A stretch of 64,000 bases of DNA from Hyphomicrobiales bacterium (GCA_900470965.1 UCCS01000008.1:90512-154511); one strand, 5' to 3'. Shown: positions 27,010-35,907, numbered from the stretch's first letter. A program made the numbers and translations. Notes: a model not told the origin generated them from the letters alone.

Positions 27010-27870
27010 ATGCCGATCAGAAACCGCAGCGCCTATGCGTTCCTCGCGCCCTATCTTCTGGTCTTTGCCGCCTTCTGGGTCTGGCCGATCATCAATTCGT
27101 TCCTGATCTCGTTCCAGAACACGCGCATCAATCCGTGGAAATTCAGCCTTCAGGCCAATTGGGGGCGCCTCTTCGCCGACCCGGCCTTCTACAACGCCGT
27201 CTATAACACGCTCATCATCCTGGTCATCCAGGTGCCTGTCATGATCGCCCTTGCGACCATCATGGCCGTGCTGCTCAATTCGCCGCTTCTGAAAGCACGC
27301 GTCCTGTTTCGTTTCGCATTTTTCGCGCCAGTCGTGGTTGGCGAGGTCGCCTATGCGGCTGTCTTCCGGCTGATGTTCAATCTCGATTTCGGCATCATCA
27401 ACAAGCTGATCGGCGCAGCAGGCCTCGCCCCCGTTTCCTGGTTCGACAATGCCAATGCCGCCATGGTCGTCATTATCATTGCCGTCACCTGGCGATGGGC
27501 GGGCTACAATGCCATCATCATCCTGGCCGGCCTGCAATCGATCCCGGAAGATGTCTACGAGGCGGCTACGCTCGACCGCGTCAGCAAGCTGCAACAGTTC
27601 TTCCACATCACCCTGCCGCTCCTGAAACCGATCATTCTTTTCTGCGTGGTTCTGTCCGTCATCGGTACGATGCAGCTCTTCGCCGAACCTTTCCTCATTA
27701 CCAACAGAGGCGGACCTGGCGGTGGCACCGAGACACTTGGCCTGCTGCTCTATCGCCAAGGCTTTACATCGCTGAACTTCGGTTATGCCTCGGCGATCGC
27801 CTATACGATGGCAGCGCTCGCAGTCGCGATCTCGTTGCTCAACCTTTGGGTCGGGAGGGAGCCGAAATGA
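27010..27870 (+). CDS. Sugar ABC transporter permease (LacF/MalF type)
   Basis: A 286-residue membrane protein with about six helices, beginning AYAFLAPYLLVFAAFWVWPI. The ATPase-contact loop reads YEAATLDRVSKLQQFFHITL, so the usual DGA of the EAA motif is replaced by DRV. The loop is otherwise normal and the frame is intact. GGAGGATTC precedes the ATG. Its stop overlaps the start of the next permease (ATGA), indicating coupled translation. Confidence 0.92.
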   Translation: MPIRNRSAYAFLAPYLLVFAAFWVWPIINSFLISFQNTRINPWKFSLQANWGRLFADPAFYNAVYNTLIILVIQVPVMIALATIMAVLLNSPLLKARVLFRFAFFAPVVVGEVAYAAVFRLMFNLDFGIINKLIGAAGLAPVSWFDNANAAMVVIIIAVTWRWAGYNAIIILAGLQSIPEDVYEAATLDRVSKLQQFFHITLPLLKPIILFCVVLSVIGTMQLFAEPFLITNRGGPGGGTETLGLLLYRQGFTSLNFGYASAIAYTMAALAVAISLLNLWVGREPK

Positions 27871-28703
27871 GATCCAAGTCGCAATCCCTTCTCATCCGCC
27901 AGATCGCCCTGCACGCTTTCCTGCTGCCGCTCGCAATCATCTGGCTCTTTCCGCTCTGGATGATGTTCGTTTTCTCGACCATGCCCGATTACGGCATCTT
28001 CAGCCCGCAGATCGTGCTCTGGCCCTCGACCAATTTCGTTGCGAATTTCCAAAACCTGCAGGCAGACACGAACTTCGTCGGCGCCATGGTGATCTCCATC
28101 GTCGTCGCCACCGTCTATACTGCCCTGTCGGTGATGCTGACCTCCATGGCCGGCTGGGCGCTCGCGCGTTACCGTTTCGTTGGCCGTTCGCTGGTCATCG
28201 CCATCATCCTCGGCACGATCACTCTGCCCTATTTCGTGGTCGTCATTCCGCAATTCATCATGGTCGCGCGCGACTTCAAGCTCGCCAATACTTGGATCGC
28301 CCTCATCGTGCCGCCTCTCTTCAATTCGCTAGGCGTGCTCTTCATGCGGCAGTCTTTCTCGATGATGCCGAATGACCTCTTCGATGCAGCCCGCGTCGAA
28401 GGCGTCAAGGAATGGCAGATCTTCCTGCGCATCGCGCTGCCGCTTGCCCGGCCGACCATGGCGGCACTGGCAATCATTCTCTTCCTCGCCTCCTGGAACA
28501 ATTATCTCTGGCCGCTGCTGATCAATTCGAAGCCCGGCATGATGACGGCTCCGGTGGCGCTCGGCGTGCTGATCGGCCTCACCAAGGTTTCCTGGGGTGG
28601 CATCATGGCGGGTGCGGTGCTTTTGACGGCACCGATCCTCGTCGTCTTCGTGGCTCTGCAGCGTCACTTCATCGCCGGCATTGCGGCCGGCGCAATCAAA
28701 TAA
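27867..28703 (+). CDS. Sugar ABC transporter permease (LacG/MalG type)
   Basis: A 278-residue membrane protein, partner of the preceding permease. The EAA loop is FDAARVEGVKEWQIFLRIAL, and the C-terminus HFIAGIAAGAIK is typical of MalG-like subunits. The start at 27867 overlaps the previous stop and gives the usual short cytoplasmic N-terminus (MRSKSQSLLIRQIA). A longer in-frame reading to 27495 lies wholly inside the previous gene and is a shadow. Confidence 0.92.
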   Translation: MRSKSQSLLIRQIALHAFLLPLAIIWLFPLWMMFVFSTMPDYGIFSPQIVLWPSTNFVANFQNLQADTNFVGAMVISIVVATVYTALSVMLTSMAGWALARYRFVGRSLVIAIILGTITLPYFVVVIPQFIMVARDFKLANTWIALIVPPLFNSLGVLFMRQSFSMMPNDLFDAARVEGVKEWQIFLRIALPLARPTMAALAIILFLASWNNYLWPLLINSKPGMMTAPVALGVLIGLTKVSWGGIMAGAVLLTAPILVVFVALQRHFIAGIAAGAIK

Positions 28704-28714
28704 TCGAGGGGCCT

Positions 28715-29797
28715 ATGGCAGAGCTTTCACTCAATAATATCGTCAAGCGCTACGGCGCGCTTGAAATCATTCATGGCGCCGATCTGGATGTGAAGGACGG
28801 CGAGTTCGTCGTCTTCGTCGGCCCCTCCGGCTGCGGCAAGTCCACGCTGCTGCGCATGATCGCCGGCCTTGAGGATATCACCGGCGGCGAGCTGAAGATC
28901 GGCGGCCGCATCGTCAACGATGTCGAGCCGGCCGACCGCGGCATCGCCATGGTCTTCCAATCCTATGCGCTCTATCCGCATCTGACCGTCGAGGAGAACC
29001 TGAGCTTCGGCCTGCGCATGAATGGCAACCCGAAGGCAGACACCGAACGGCGCGTGCGCCATGTCGCCGAGATCCTGCAGATCACGGAATTGATGAAGCG
29101 CCGGCCGAAGCAGCTTTCCGGCGGCCAGCGCCAGCGCGTCGCAATCGGCCGCGCCATCGTGCGCGAACCGCAGGTCTTCCTGTTCGACGAACCGCTGTCG
29201 AACCTCGATGCGGAACTGCGCGTGCAGATGCGCGTCGAGATCTCCAGGCTGCACAAGCAGCTTGGCACGACGATGATCTATGTGACACATGACCAGACAG
29301 AGGCGATGACGCTCGCCGACAAGATTGTCGTTCTGCGCGCCGGGAATATTGAACAGATCGGCGCGCCGCTCGACCTCTATGACGATCCGGCTAACCAGTT
29401 CGTCGCCGGCTTCGTCGGTTCGCCGAAGATGAACTTCCTCAAGGCCGAGGTGACCGAGATACAGGCCGGCAAAGCGACAGTCGTGCTCGCGGACGACAGA
29501 ACGGTGCGCCTCGCGGTACCATTGCATGACCTCATCACATCGGGCACGCCCGTCACGCTCGGCATTCGGCCAGAGCATTTCGGCGAGATGGGTCAGGGCG
29601 AAGCGGATCTGACGGTTGCCGTCGATGTCGCCGAGCACCTCGGCAACACCAGCTACATCTACGCAAACTTTGGCGGTGAGCAGCTCATCATCGAACAGCC
29701 AGAATCCCGCAGCCTCGGCAAGACTGAGCGGCTGACCGTGTCGCTGTCCGCCGCCCGCACCTTCCTGTTCGATGCAGCCGGCAAGCGGCTCCGATAA
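28715..29797 (+). CDS. Sugar ABC transporter ATP-binding protein (UgpC/MsmX type)
   Basis: A 360-residue ATPase for the AraC-linked importer. Walker A is GPSGCGKST, the signature [14 protein letters not shown], Walker [13 protein letters not shown], and the switch histidine is in THDQTEAMTLAD. A full-length C-terminal TOBE region includes LGIRPEHFGE. The start MAELSLNNIVKRYG has GAGGGG upstream and lies 11 bases after the permease stop. It is followed 36 bases later by the fused oxidoreductase on the same strand. Confidence 0.94.
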   Translation: MAELSLNNIVKRYGALEIIHGADLDVKDGEFVVFVGPSGCGKSTLLRMIAGLEDITGGELKIGGRIVNDVEPADRGIAMVFQSYALYPHLTVEENLSFGLRMNGNPKADTERRVRHVAEILQITELMKRRPKQLSGGQRQRVAIGRAIVREPQVFLFDEPLSNLDAELRVQMRVEISRLHKQLGTTMIYVTHDQTEAMTLADKIVVLRAGNIEQIGAPLDLYDDPANQFVAGFVGSPKMNFLKAEVTEIQAGKATVVLADDRTVRLAVPLHDLITSGTPVTLGIRPEHFGEMGQGEADLTVAVDVAEHLGNTSYIYANFGGEQLIIEQPESRSLGKTERLTVSLSAARTFLFDAAGKRLR

Positions 29798-29833
29798 CGC
29801 AATCCCAAGACAGAAAGACGAAAGAGGATAGTC

Positions 29834-31837
29834 ATGACTTCAGATAATCCGATCCGCTGGGGCATTATCGGCCCCGGCACCATCGCCCGCACTTTTGCCG
29901 ATGGCGTCGCGCATTCGCGCACCGGCAAACTCGTGGCGATCGCCACCCGCAACCCCGACAAGCCAGGCCTTGCCGATGGTTTTCCGGGTGCGCGCATCGT
30001 CAATGGCTATGAGGCGCTGTTGGCCGACAAGGAGGTCGACGCGATCTATATCGCCACGCCCCATACCGGGCATGCCGAATGGGCCATCAAGGCAATCCGC
30101 GCCGGCAAACATGTGCTCGTCGAAAAGCCGATCGCTCTCTCGGCCTATGATGCCGAGGCGATCTATTACGAGGCGAAGAAGGCTCGCGTTTTTGCCGGCG
30201 AAGCCTTCATGTATCGTGTGCATCCGCAGACCGAGAAGCTGGTCGAGCTCGTCAAGAGTGGCACAATTGGCGAAATCCGCATCATCCGCTCCAGCTTCGG
30301 CTTCAGCATGGGCACCTACAAGCCGGAACACCGCCTTTTTGCCAATGAAACGGCGGGCGGCGGCATTCTCGATGTTGGCGGCTATCCCGTTTCCATGGCT
30401 CGGTTGATTGCCGGTGCAGCAGCCGGCAAGCCGTTCCTGGATCCGGAGAAGGTTTCAGGTGTCGCCCATCTCGGCCAATCCGGCGTCGACGAATGGGCGT
30501 CGGCCGTGCTCAAATTCCCGAACGACATAATCGCTGAAGTTTCGTGCTCGATCATGGCGCAGCAGGATAACGTACTGCGCATCATCGGGTCTGCAGGCCG
30601 CATCGAAGTCAAGGATTTCTGGTTTGCCTCCGGCCACAAGGGCGGCGTCGGCAAAATCGAGATCTTCAGGAACGGCGAGCAGGAGACGATCGAAGTCAAG
30701 GAAGACCGCTGGCTCTACTCGTTCGAAGCGGACGCTGCCGGTGACGCGATCCGCGCTGGCGAACAGGAATTCCGCTCGCCGGGCATGAGCTGGGCAGATT
30801 CCATCAACAACCTCAAGGTGCTCGACCAGTGGCGCGCCTCGGTTGGTCTCGAATATGGCGTCGAGAAAGCAGCCAAGCGCACCCTGAACATTGCCGGCGG
30901 CGTTGTCCGGCGCGGCAACTCGATTCCGCAGCGCCAAATCCCCGGCATTTCCAAGCCGGCCTCGGTCGTCACCCTCGGCTTCGAATTCTTCCCAAATTTC
31001 GCTGCCGCCTCGCTGACGCTCGACACCTTCTATGAAGCTGGCGGCAATGTCTTCGATACAGCCTTCGTCTATGGCGGTGGCAAGACGGAGAGCATTTTCG
31101 GCGATTGGCACACAAGCCGGCAGGTTCCGCGCGAGGAGATCGTGGTGATCGGCAAGGGCGCCCACTCGCCGCTCTGCTATCCTGATGTCATCAGCAGGCA
31201 ACTCGATCAGTCTCTCAACCGCCTGAAGACCGACTATGTCGATATCTACTTCATGCATCGCGACAATACCGACGTGCCGGTCGGCGAATTCGTCGATGCC
31301 ATGGATGCCGAGGTCAAGCGCGGCCGCATCCGTGGCATCTTCGGCGGCTCGAACTGGACGCGTGCGCGTTTCGACGAGGCGATCGCCTATGCTAAGAAGA
31401 ACGGGAAGCAAGCACCTGCCGCCCTTTCCAACAACTTCTCGCTCGCCGAAATGCTCGATCCGATCTGGGCCGGCTGCGTTGCTGCCTCGGACGATGAGTG
31501 GAAAAAGTGGCTGAACGAAAAGCAGATCCCGAACTTCGCCTGGTCGAGCCAGGGCCGCGGCTTCTTCACCGACCGGGCCGGCCGCGACAAGCGCGATGAC
31601 GACGAGATTGTTCGCTGCTGGTATTCGGATCGCAACTTCGTGCGCCGTGACCGGGCAATCGCGCTTGCCAAAGAGCTTGGCCGGCATCCGATCCATATCG
31701 CGCTTGCCTATGTTATCGCGCAGCCGTTCCCCGTTATCCCGCTGATCGGACCGCGCACGATCGCCGAGCTGGAAGACAGCCTTTCGGCACTGAACATCAC
31801 GCTGACGCCCGAACAGGTGAAGTGGCTGGAGGGCTGA
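29834..31837 (+). CDS. Gfo/Idh/MocA oxidoreductase fused to an aldo/keto reductase
   Basis: A 667-residue two-enzyme fusion closing the importer operon. Residues about 1-340 form a Gfo/Idh/MocA dehydrogenase, with the nucleotide-binding start RWGIIGPGTIARTFADGV and the catalytic-lysine motif VLVEKPIA. From about residue 365 on it is an aldo/keto reductase with the complete tetrad D408, Y413, K441 and H475, spaced as in the family, and a C-terminal NADP-site region (IPLIGPRTIAELEDSLSAL). Both halves look active. In sugar operons Gfo enzymes often oxidise a glycoside hydroxyl. Joining one to a reductase could recycle the cofactor within one protein or achieve an epimerisation, which is inference. 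No frameshift or stop separates the halves. Cytoplasmic. Confidence 0.93.
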   Translation: MTSDNPIRWGIIGPGTIARTFADGVAHSRTGKLVAIATRNPDKPGLADGFPGARIVNGYEALLADKEVDAIYIATPHTGHAEWAIKAIRAGKHVLVEKPIALSAYDAEAIYYEAKKARVFAGEAFMYRVHPQTEKLVELVKSGTIGEIRIIRSSFGFSMGTYKPEHRLFANETAGGGILDVGGYPVSMARLIAGAAAGKPFLDPEKVSGVAHLGQSGVDEWASAVLKFPNDIIAEVSCSIMAQQDNVLRIIGSAGRIEVKDFWFASGHKGGVGKIEIFRNGEQETIEVKEDRWLYSFEADAAGDAIRAGEQEFRSPGMSWADSINNLKVLDQWRASVGLEYGVEKAAKRTLNIAGGVVRRGNSIPQRQIPGISKPASVVTLGFEFFPNFAAASLTLDTFYEAGGNVFDTAFVYGGGKTESIFGDWHTSRQVPREEIVVIGKGAHSPLCYPDVISRQLDQSLNRLKTDYVDIYFMHRDNTDVPVGEFVDAMDAEVKRGRIRGIFGGSNWTRARFDEAIAYAKKNGKQAPAALSNNFSLAEMLDPIWAGCVAASDDEWKKWLNEKQIPNFAWSSQGRGFFTDRAGRDKRDDDEIVRCWYSDRNFVRRDRAIALAKELGRHPIHIALAYVIAQPFPVIPLIGPRTIAELEDSLSALNITLTPEQVKWLEG

Positions 31838-31867
31838 TTGCCTCGCCCAGAGAGTACGTGACGACAT

Positions 31868-31900
31868 GCGGCGGGCCTCAACGCCTGCCGCTTTTCTGTT
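31868..31900 (+). terminator. Rho-independent terminator of the second importer operon
   Basis: The stem GCGGCGGGC / GCCTGCCGC (one G-U, favouring plus-strand RNA) is followed by TTTTCTGTT. It is 30 bases after the stop of the fused oxidoreductase and ends the AraC-linked operon. Confidence 0.8.
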
Positions 31901-32007
31901 GCGCGACGGCGCAGCGGCCAATGACAACTAATCCATCGGTGTTGCATTCTCGCCATTGCCCTCAACCATAGGTCATCTAGTGTAGGGCCGCAGCAGGGAG
32001 CAAGGCG

Positions 32008-32226
32008 ATGACGCGAACGGTTTGGCCGAAGGAAGCGCTGACGTCAGAGACGATGAATTTTCTCGACGGCATTCACCAGGAATGGTGCTCGGCCGCGCGT
32101 TGCAGCCGTAGCAGCAATCTTGGAATGGCAAAGGCGAAAGCGTTGGTCGACTGGTTCGAATTCGGTGTGCGGGATCGCGAAGAGTTGCTCGGGCTGCTCT
32201 CGGAAGATTTTTCCGGCGCCGCCTGA
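32008..32226 (+). CDS. Small hypothetical protein
   Basis: A 72-residue soluble protein without recognised domains. It contains TSETMNFLDGIHQEWCSAAR in its first half and an acidic end (DREELLGLLSEDFSGAA). It has a good ribosome site (GGGAGCAAGG) and an ordinary codon pattern, which supports it as a real gene. There is no signal peptide or membrane segment. Function unknown. Confidence 0.55.
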   Translation: MTRTVWPKEALTSETMNFLDGIHQEWCSAARCSRSSNLGMAKAKALVDWFEFGVRDREELLGLLSEDFSGAA

Positions 32227-32292
32227 GGCGCCCCACTTGTTTTTGCCGTATTGGCGCTACCTCACTCTGAACGATACAATGAGGAGACGCCT

Positions 32293-32667
32293 TTGCGTAA
32301 ATATCTAGTATTATTTGGCATTATCCTGTTTCCGACGACAGCTTTCGCGCAATCTCCGGATCTGGAGGCGACATGTCAATCAGTCGCCAAGGGCTTCTTC
32401 ATGAGCGATCAGCTTTCGATCGGCACGGTTCAATCCTTCCCCGAACTCAAGCCACCCGGCGTTCGCATGACCTATTCGACGCGATCGGGAACCGCACCGG
32501 GTGAGATGACCGATACGTTCGAATGCGAATTCGACAAGGTTGACAAGCCGCATCATCTTGCGCGGTTCTGCGTGTCGAATAGCTGTTATTCACCAAGTGA
32601 AGATGATGCCGATCGAAAACGCCGCTTCGAGGAAGCTCGAATTCTCCTGGAGCGAACCGAGAAATAA
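32293..32667 (+). CDS. Secreted hypothetical protein
   Basis: A 124-residue protein with a clear signal peptide (RKYLVLFGIILFPTTAFAQ), so it is periplasmic or secreted. The mature part has four cysteines (ATCQS, FECEF, FCVSNSC), suggesting two disulphides, and a charged C-terminal helix. The TTG at 32293 is chosen because GAGGAGA lies a few bases upstream and the signal peptide begins there. The longer frame from 32251 would bury the signal. No family recognised. Confidence 0.6.
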   Translation: MRKYLVLFGIILFPTTAFAQSPDLEATCQSVAKGFFMSDQLSIGTVQSFPELKPPGVRMTYSTRSGTAPGEMTDTFECEFDKVDKPHHLARFCVSNSCYSPSEDDADRKRRFEEARILLERTEK

Positions 32668-32682
32668 TCTACCTATGCGCGA

Positions 32683-32910
32683 CTAGTGTCGCGTGTGAAT
32701 GTCTCCGCTCTCACCCGCGCCCTGCAGCAGAGCCGCATCGTCGCGATCGTCTTCATCGATCAATTCCTGCATCGTCTCGTGTTCGTCATCCTCGCTGAAC
32801 TCGTCGGATGCCTGCAGCCAGTGGCGAAGTGCGGCCCCTTCCGGGCGGCCCTCTTGCTCCCAAATCTCGTAGGCGCGCTGCCGAATTGCTTCTTCCTTGT
32901 CCCTAGCCAT
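32683..32910 (-). CDS. DUF2934 domain protein
   Basis: A 75-residue small acidic protein. The N-terminal half carries the DUF2934 motif (AIRQRAYEIWEQEGRPEGAA followed by RHWLQA). The C-terminal tail is very acidic (EFSEDDEHETMQELIDEDDR). The family is common in rhizobia and has no proven role. The start at 32910 has GGAGGG upstream and removes an eight-residue extension. It is 42 bases after the small gene upstream on the same strand, probably one transcript. Confidence 0.8.
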   Translation of the reverse strand: MARDKEEAIRQRAYEIWEQEGRPEGAALRHWLQASDEFSEDDEHETMQELIDEDDRDDAALLQGAGESGDIHTRH

Positions 32911-32952
32911 TCTGTTGCCCTCCAATCGCCCCAATCTGCCGGCGTTCTCTCG

Positions 32953-33135
32953 TTAGTGGGCGACGCCGGTGATCGGATCGACGATCGCCCGCTCGCTTTC
33001 ATCCCTGGCACCCGGCGGCTGGACCGTCGGTGGAGCACTGGCTTCCTTGTCCGCACGATCTGGCGCTTCCACAATCGGTCCGACATCCCTGGGACGGCGC
33101 TGTTCGGCTTTGGCGTTGGTATCCTTCGTGCCCAT
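32953..33135 (-). CDS. Small hypothetical protein
   Basis: A 60-residue hydrophilic, proline-rich protein (RPRDVGPIVEAPDRADKEAS, then APPTVQPPGARDESERAIVD), probably disordered. No domain is recognised. A strong ribosome site (AAGGAGA, eight bases before the ATG) argues that it is translated. It lies directly upstream of the DUF2934 gene and is probably co-transcribed with it. Confidence 0.6.
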   Translation of the reverse strand: MGTKDTNAKAEQRRPRDVGPIVEAPDRADKEASAPPTVQPPGARDESERAIVDPITGVAH

Positions 33136-33269
33136 GACGCATCTCCTTTCCTAGGAAACACCGGCATTCGTTCGAGGTTCCGCCGCAGAGTTCAAATGAG
33201 GGCCTTGCCACGCCGCTCCGGCCGACTGGCAGGAGCGAGATGGCGGAGCCGAGGAATTTTTCCCGGCTA

Positions 33270-34040
33270 TCAGAACTTCTCTGTCGTATCGGCCTTGCCC
33301 TTGACCCAGTAGCCCGAGGCCTTGATCCAGCTCAGCGGATAGCCGCGTTCTTCGACGAGATAGGTACGGATTGCCCGCACCACCGACGCTTCGGCTGCAA
33401 TCCAGACGAAGGTCTGGGGAACGATATCGATCCCCGCCAGGGCAGCAATCAGCGGTTCGGCGTTCGTCGCATCGGACAGAGGACGGTAAACCCAACGCGT
33501 TCTGAGCGCTGCAGCTGTCTCGAAGGTTTGCTCTTCTTCCGGGCCTGCGACTGCGGCGATTGTCGCAATGGTCGTATCGGCCCCGCTCTCCTCGATGCGC
33601 CGGCCGATGGCAGGCAAAGCCGTCTCATCGCCGATCAAAAGCCATGTCTTCACACTCCCGGCAACCACCGCTGAGCCGCGCGGGCCGCCGATTTCAAGAG
33701 ACATGCCTGGCTGGGCGTCGATTGCCCATTGCGTGACCGGACCGGCCTCGTGCAGGGCAAAGTCGATCGTCAGGCTGCGGGCAGCGTTATCATAGCGGCG
33801 CGGCGTGTAGTCCCGACGTTCCTCGGCGCCATCGGCGCCTGGCACGATGATCTTGATGTGATCGTCAGGTGCAAGGCTGGTGAAATCGGCGAGGTCTTCA
33901 CCCATCAGCACGATGCGCCGCATGCCGGGCGTGATATCGGCCACGCTTTCGACCGTCGGCGAACGGCGGCGCAATTCATGGCGGACCCGTTCGATAGCAG
34001 GTGCAGGGAACTGGGGATGTGTGGAATGGCTGTTATCCAT
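33270..34040 (-). CDS. Siderophore-interacting flavoprotein (SIP family)
   Basis: A cytoplasmic FAD-dependent ferric-siderophore reductase-like protein of about 256 residues. The FAD-binding beta barrel includes GMRRIVLMGEDLADF, DDHIKIIVPG and the flavin motif RRDYTPRRYD. The NAD(P) half contains TWLLIGDETALPAIGRRIEE and FVWIAAEASVVRAIRTYLVE, with the C-terminal ASGYWVKGKAD typical of SIP proteins. Tandem ATGs at 34043 and 34040 are possible, and the second has better spacing to GGAAGGA. No siderophore transporter is adjacent. Iron control is plausible but no operator was identified. Confidence 0.88.
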   Translation of the reverse strand: MDNSHSTHPQFPAPAIERVRHELRRRSPTVESVADITPGMRRIVLMGEDLADFTSLAPDDHIKIIVPGADGAEERRDYTPRRYDNAARSLTIDFALHEAGPVTQWAIDAQPGMSLEIGGPRGSAVVAGSVKTWLLIGDETALPAIGRRIEESGADTTIATIAAVAGPEEEQTFETAAALRTRWVYRPLSDATNAEPLIAALAGIDIVPQTFVWIAAEASVVRAIRTYLVEERGYPLSWIKASGYWVKGKADTTEKF

Positions 34041-34356
34041 CATGTCCTTCCGGGGCTTCGGGAAACGATCCGCAGGACACAGTCGCGCAGATCGAAGCCG
34101 CAAAGCGGTTCGATCATACGCGTTGAGTGACGTTAACGCTTACGTGGCTGGATCGTCTCCGGCCAATAATCCTTCTCTAGCGAAGGCCGGAACACGACGC
34201 AATAGAAACTTGAGTGATTGTCTCCATTTTTTGAGTGCTACCCAGACCTCAAATTCGGCCCGTAACCCTAAAGTTGTTGGATGCACGATTTTCACAAGCG
34301 ATCGGTATGGTTCTTGCAACGTTACCAATATCCTTACGTTGGGGAGACCAAGTGTA
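34041..34356. other. Divergent intergenic region
   Basis: This 316-base region lies between the divergent siderophore-interacting and DUF982 genes and should contain both promoters. It holds no convincing hairpin, operator or small gene that I could see. Confidence 0.4.
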
Positions 34357-34620
34357 ATGGAATGGAACACATACGAGCGCTTTCCCCCTCTGGTGCTGAT
34401 GCTGGGTGGCCGGGAAAAATACAGGGTCCTCAGAACGTTGAGAGACGCCGCTCAGGTTTTGATAACGGACTGGCCGTCAGAAGACGGCGAGGAATATGTC
34501 GTGGCCGTCAAGGCCTGCGTCGATGCGATCAGCGGACAGATCGATGTTGGCGAACTGCAGAACGCTATTCGTCGTGCGGCAGCTGAAGCCGGCATTGCGA
34601 TCTTGACCGTTGTTCACTGA
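34357..34620 (+). CDS. DUF982 domain protein
   Basis: An 87-residue protein with the DUF982 layout common in rhizobia: KYRVLRTLRDAAQVLITDWP, then YVVAVKACVDAISGQIDVGE, ending with AAEAGIAILTV. Families of such proteins are found in multiple copies in Rhizobiaceae and have no established function. The ATG at 34357 (MEWNTYERF) is the natural start. The in-frame reading continues upstream to 33880 through non-coding sequence and the siderophore-interacting gene, so that extension is rejected. Confidence 0.8.
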   Translation: MEWNTYERFPPLVLMLGGREKYRVLRTLRDAAQVLITDWPSEDGEEYVVAVKACVDAISGQIDVGELQNAIRRAAAEAGIAILTVVH

Positions 34621-34714
34621 AGCCAGTCACCCGCGGCCAGGGCCGCGGGACTGACAACTGAAGCTTGCCGTCTTGCCTGAAAACCGCGACGATGTCGCCA
34701 GGCAAGGTTTGGCG

Positions 34715-35644
34715 ATGATGAGATGCGGCATAGGCTTAGTGGCTGCGGCGCTGGTTTCCGCAGCGTGGGGTATCTTGGCGACCACGGCCAGCGCTGCCGA
34801 GCCATCCGCTCCAGAAGCGGCTTGCCTTTACCAGGGGGACGCCGGTGACGGGCAAACGCTCTGCATTCGAAAAGATCACTTCAATGCCGATCTCTGCGCC
34901 GTCATGGACCGTTTCGCAGCGATCCATAACATCCCACCTGCCTTCTTCGCCCGGCTGATCTGGCGCGAAAGCCTGTTCCGCCCTGAAGCGGTAAGCCCGA
35001 AAGGCGCGGAGGGCATTGCCCAATTCATGCCGGGCACTGCCCGGCTGAGGGCACTGGAAAACAGCTTCGATGTCGTCCAGGCGCTCAAGGCGTCGTCCAG
35101 TTATCTCGACGAACTCAGGCTTCGTTTCGGCAATCTCGGACTTGCCGCCGCTGCCTATAATGCCGGTGAATCCGGCCTCAGCCGGTTTCTCTCCTCCGAC
35201 CGCCTGCCGATCGAGACCCGCGACTATGTGTTCGCGATTACCGGGCAGACCGTCGAGACCTGGCGGGACAGCCCTCCGGAGACCGCTGCGCCGGAGCTGC
35301 GGGACGGCATGCCGTTCCGTGACGCATGTGTGGCGCTTGCCGAAACCCGACAAATGAACGAACCGGTCCTGACCGGATCGGCCGACTGGGCGCCGTGGGG
35401 CGTACAGCTTGCCGCCCATTACAATCCGTCCGTGGCCGACCGGCTCTTCACTATATCGCTCACAAAGCTTCCCGAACCGCTGAACACCGAGCGCGCCCTG
35501 ATCGTGCGCCAGAGGGGCGGAAACTTCGGCTATCGCCCGCGCTATGCCGCCAGGATCGGCCGGGAGACCCGCGCCGAAGCGACCAAGCTCTGCAGTACGA
35601 TCCGCGCCGCTGGCGTTGCCTGCACTGTCTTCCGAAACCGCTAA
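34715..35644 (+). CDS. Lytic transglycosylase (SLT domain)
   Basis: A 309-residue periplasmic peptidoglycan lytic transglycosylase. The signal peptide (VAAALVSAAWGILATTASAA) is followed by an SLT domain, with the catalytic glutamate E85 in LIWRESLFRPEAVS, the substrate-groove motif GIAQFMPGTA and the AAAYNAGESGL motif. The C-terminal 100 residues end in an SPOR-like region (ALIVRQRGGNFGYRPRY and later AGVACTVFRN), which may help bind septal glycan. The tandem ATGs at 34715 and 34718 follow AAGG. A TTG 42 bases upstream would extend the signal peptide unnaturally. Confidence 0.88.
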   Translation: MMRCGIGLVAAALVSAAWGILATTASAAEPSAPEAACLYQGDAGDGQTLCIRKDHFNADLCAVMDRFAAIHNIPPAFFARLIWRESLFRPEAVSPKGAEGIAQFMPGTARLRALENSFDVVQALKASSSYLDELRLRFGNLGLAAAAYNAGESGLSRFLSSDRLPIETRDYVFAITGQTVETWRDSPPETAAPELRDGMPFRDACVALAETRQMNEPVLTGSADWAPWGVQLAAHYNPSVADRLFTISLTKLPEPLNTERALIVRQRGGNFGYRPRYAARIGRETRAEATKLCSTIRAAGVACTVFRNR

Positions 35645-35739
35645 TCCGAAGTACATCGCGGCTCAGCCTATCCGACAGTTTAGTGCCGAAGTGCCGCCAG
35701 GCTTGCTACGTTCGCGGGCCAAGCGTCAAGGGGATTGAA

Positions 35740-35907
35740 ATGATCACAGCTGCCGAAGCTACCAACAGGCCCAGCGAGACGGACACCTCCGAACAGGAGC
35801 AGGACGACTTTCTCGAGGAGTCGCTTGAGGAAACATTTCCGGCAAGCGATCCGATCGCACCCGGTCGCCCATGGCGAGAGCCGTCAAAGGATAGCCCTTC
35901 CACCTGA
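35740..35907 (+). CDS. Small acidic hypothetical protein
   Basis: A 55-residue soluble acidic protein whose core is DDFLEESLEETFPASDPIAP. A similar EExLEETFPASDP pattern recurs in small proteins of many Proteobacteria, to my knowledge without assigned function. AAGGGG precedes the ATG. The open frame continues upstream into the transglycosylase gene, but that part is a shadow. The plus-strand gene ends about 110 bases before the minus-strand RNA array. Confidence 0.65.
   Translation: MITAAEATNRPSETDTSEQEQDDFLEESLEETFPASDPIAPGRPWREPSKDSPST

Noticed and set aside
25655-31837. Lactose (lac) operon
   Set aside because: The importer is LacEFG-like, but no beta-galactosidase gene is present and the operon ends in a fused oxidoreductase, so a lactose assignment is not supported.
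30455-31927. Minus-strand open frame of 490 codons
   Set aside because: Antisense to the fused oxidoreductase; no domains.
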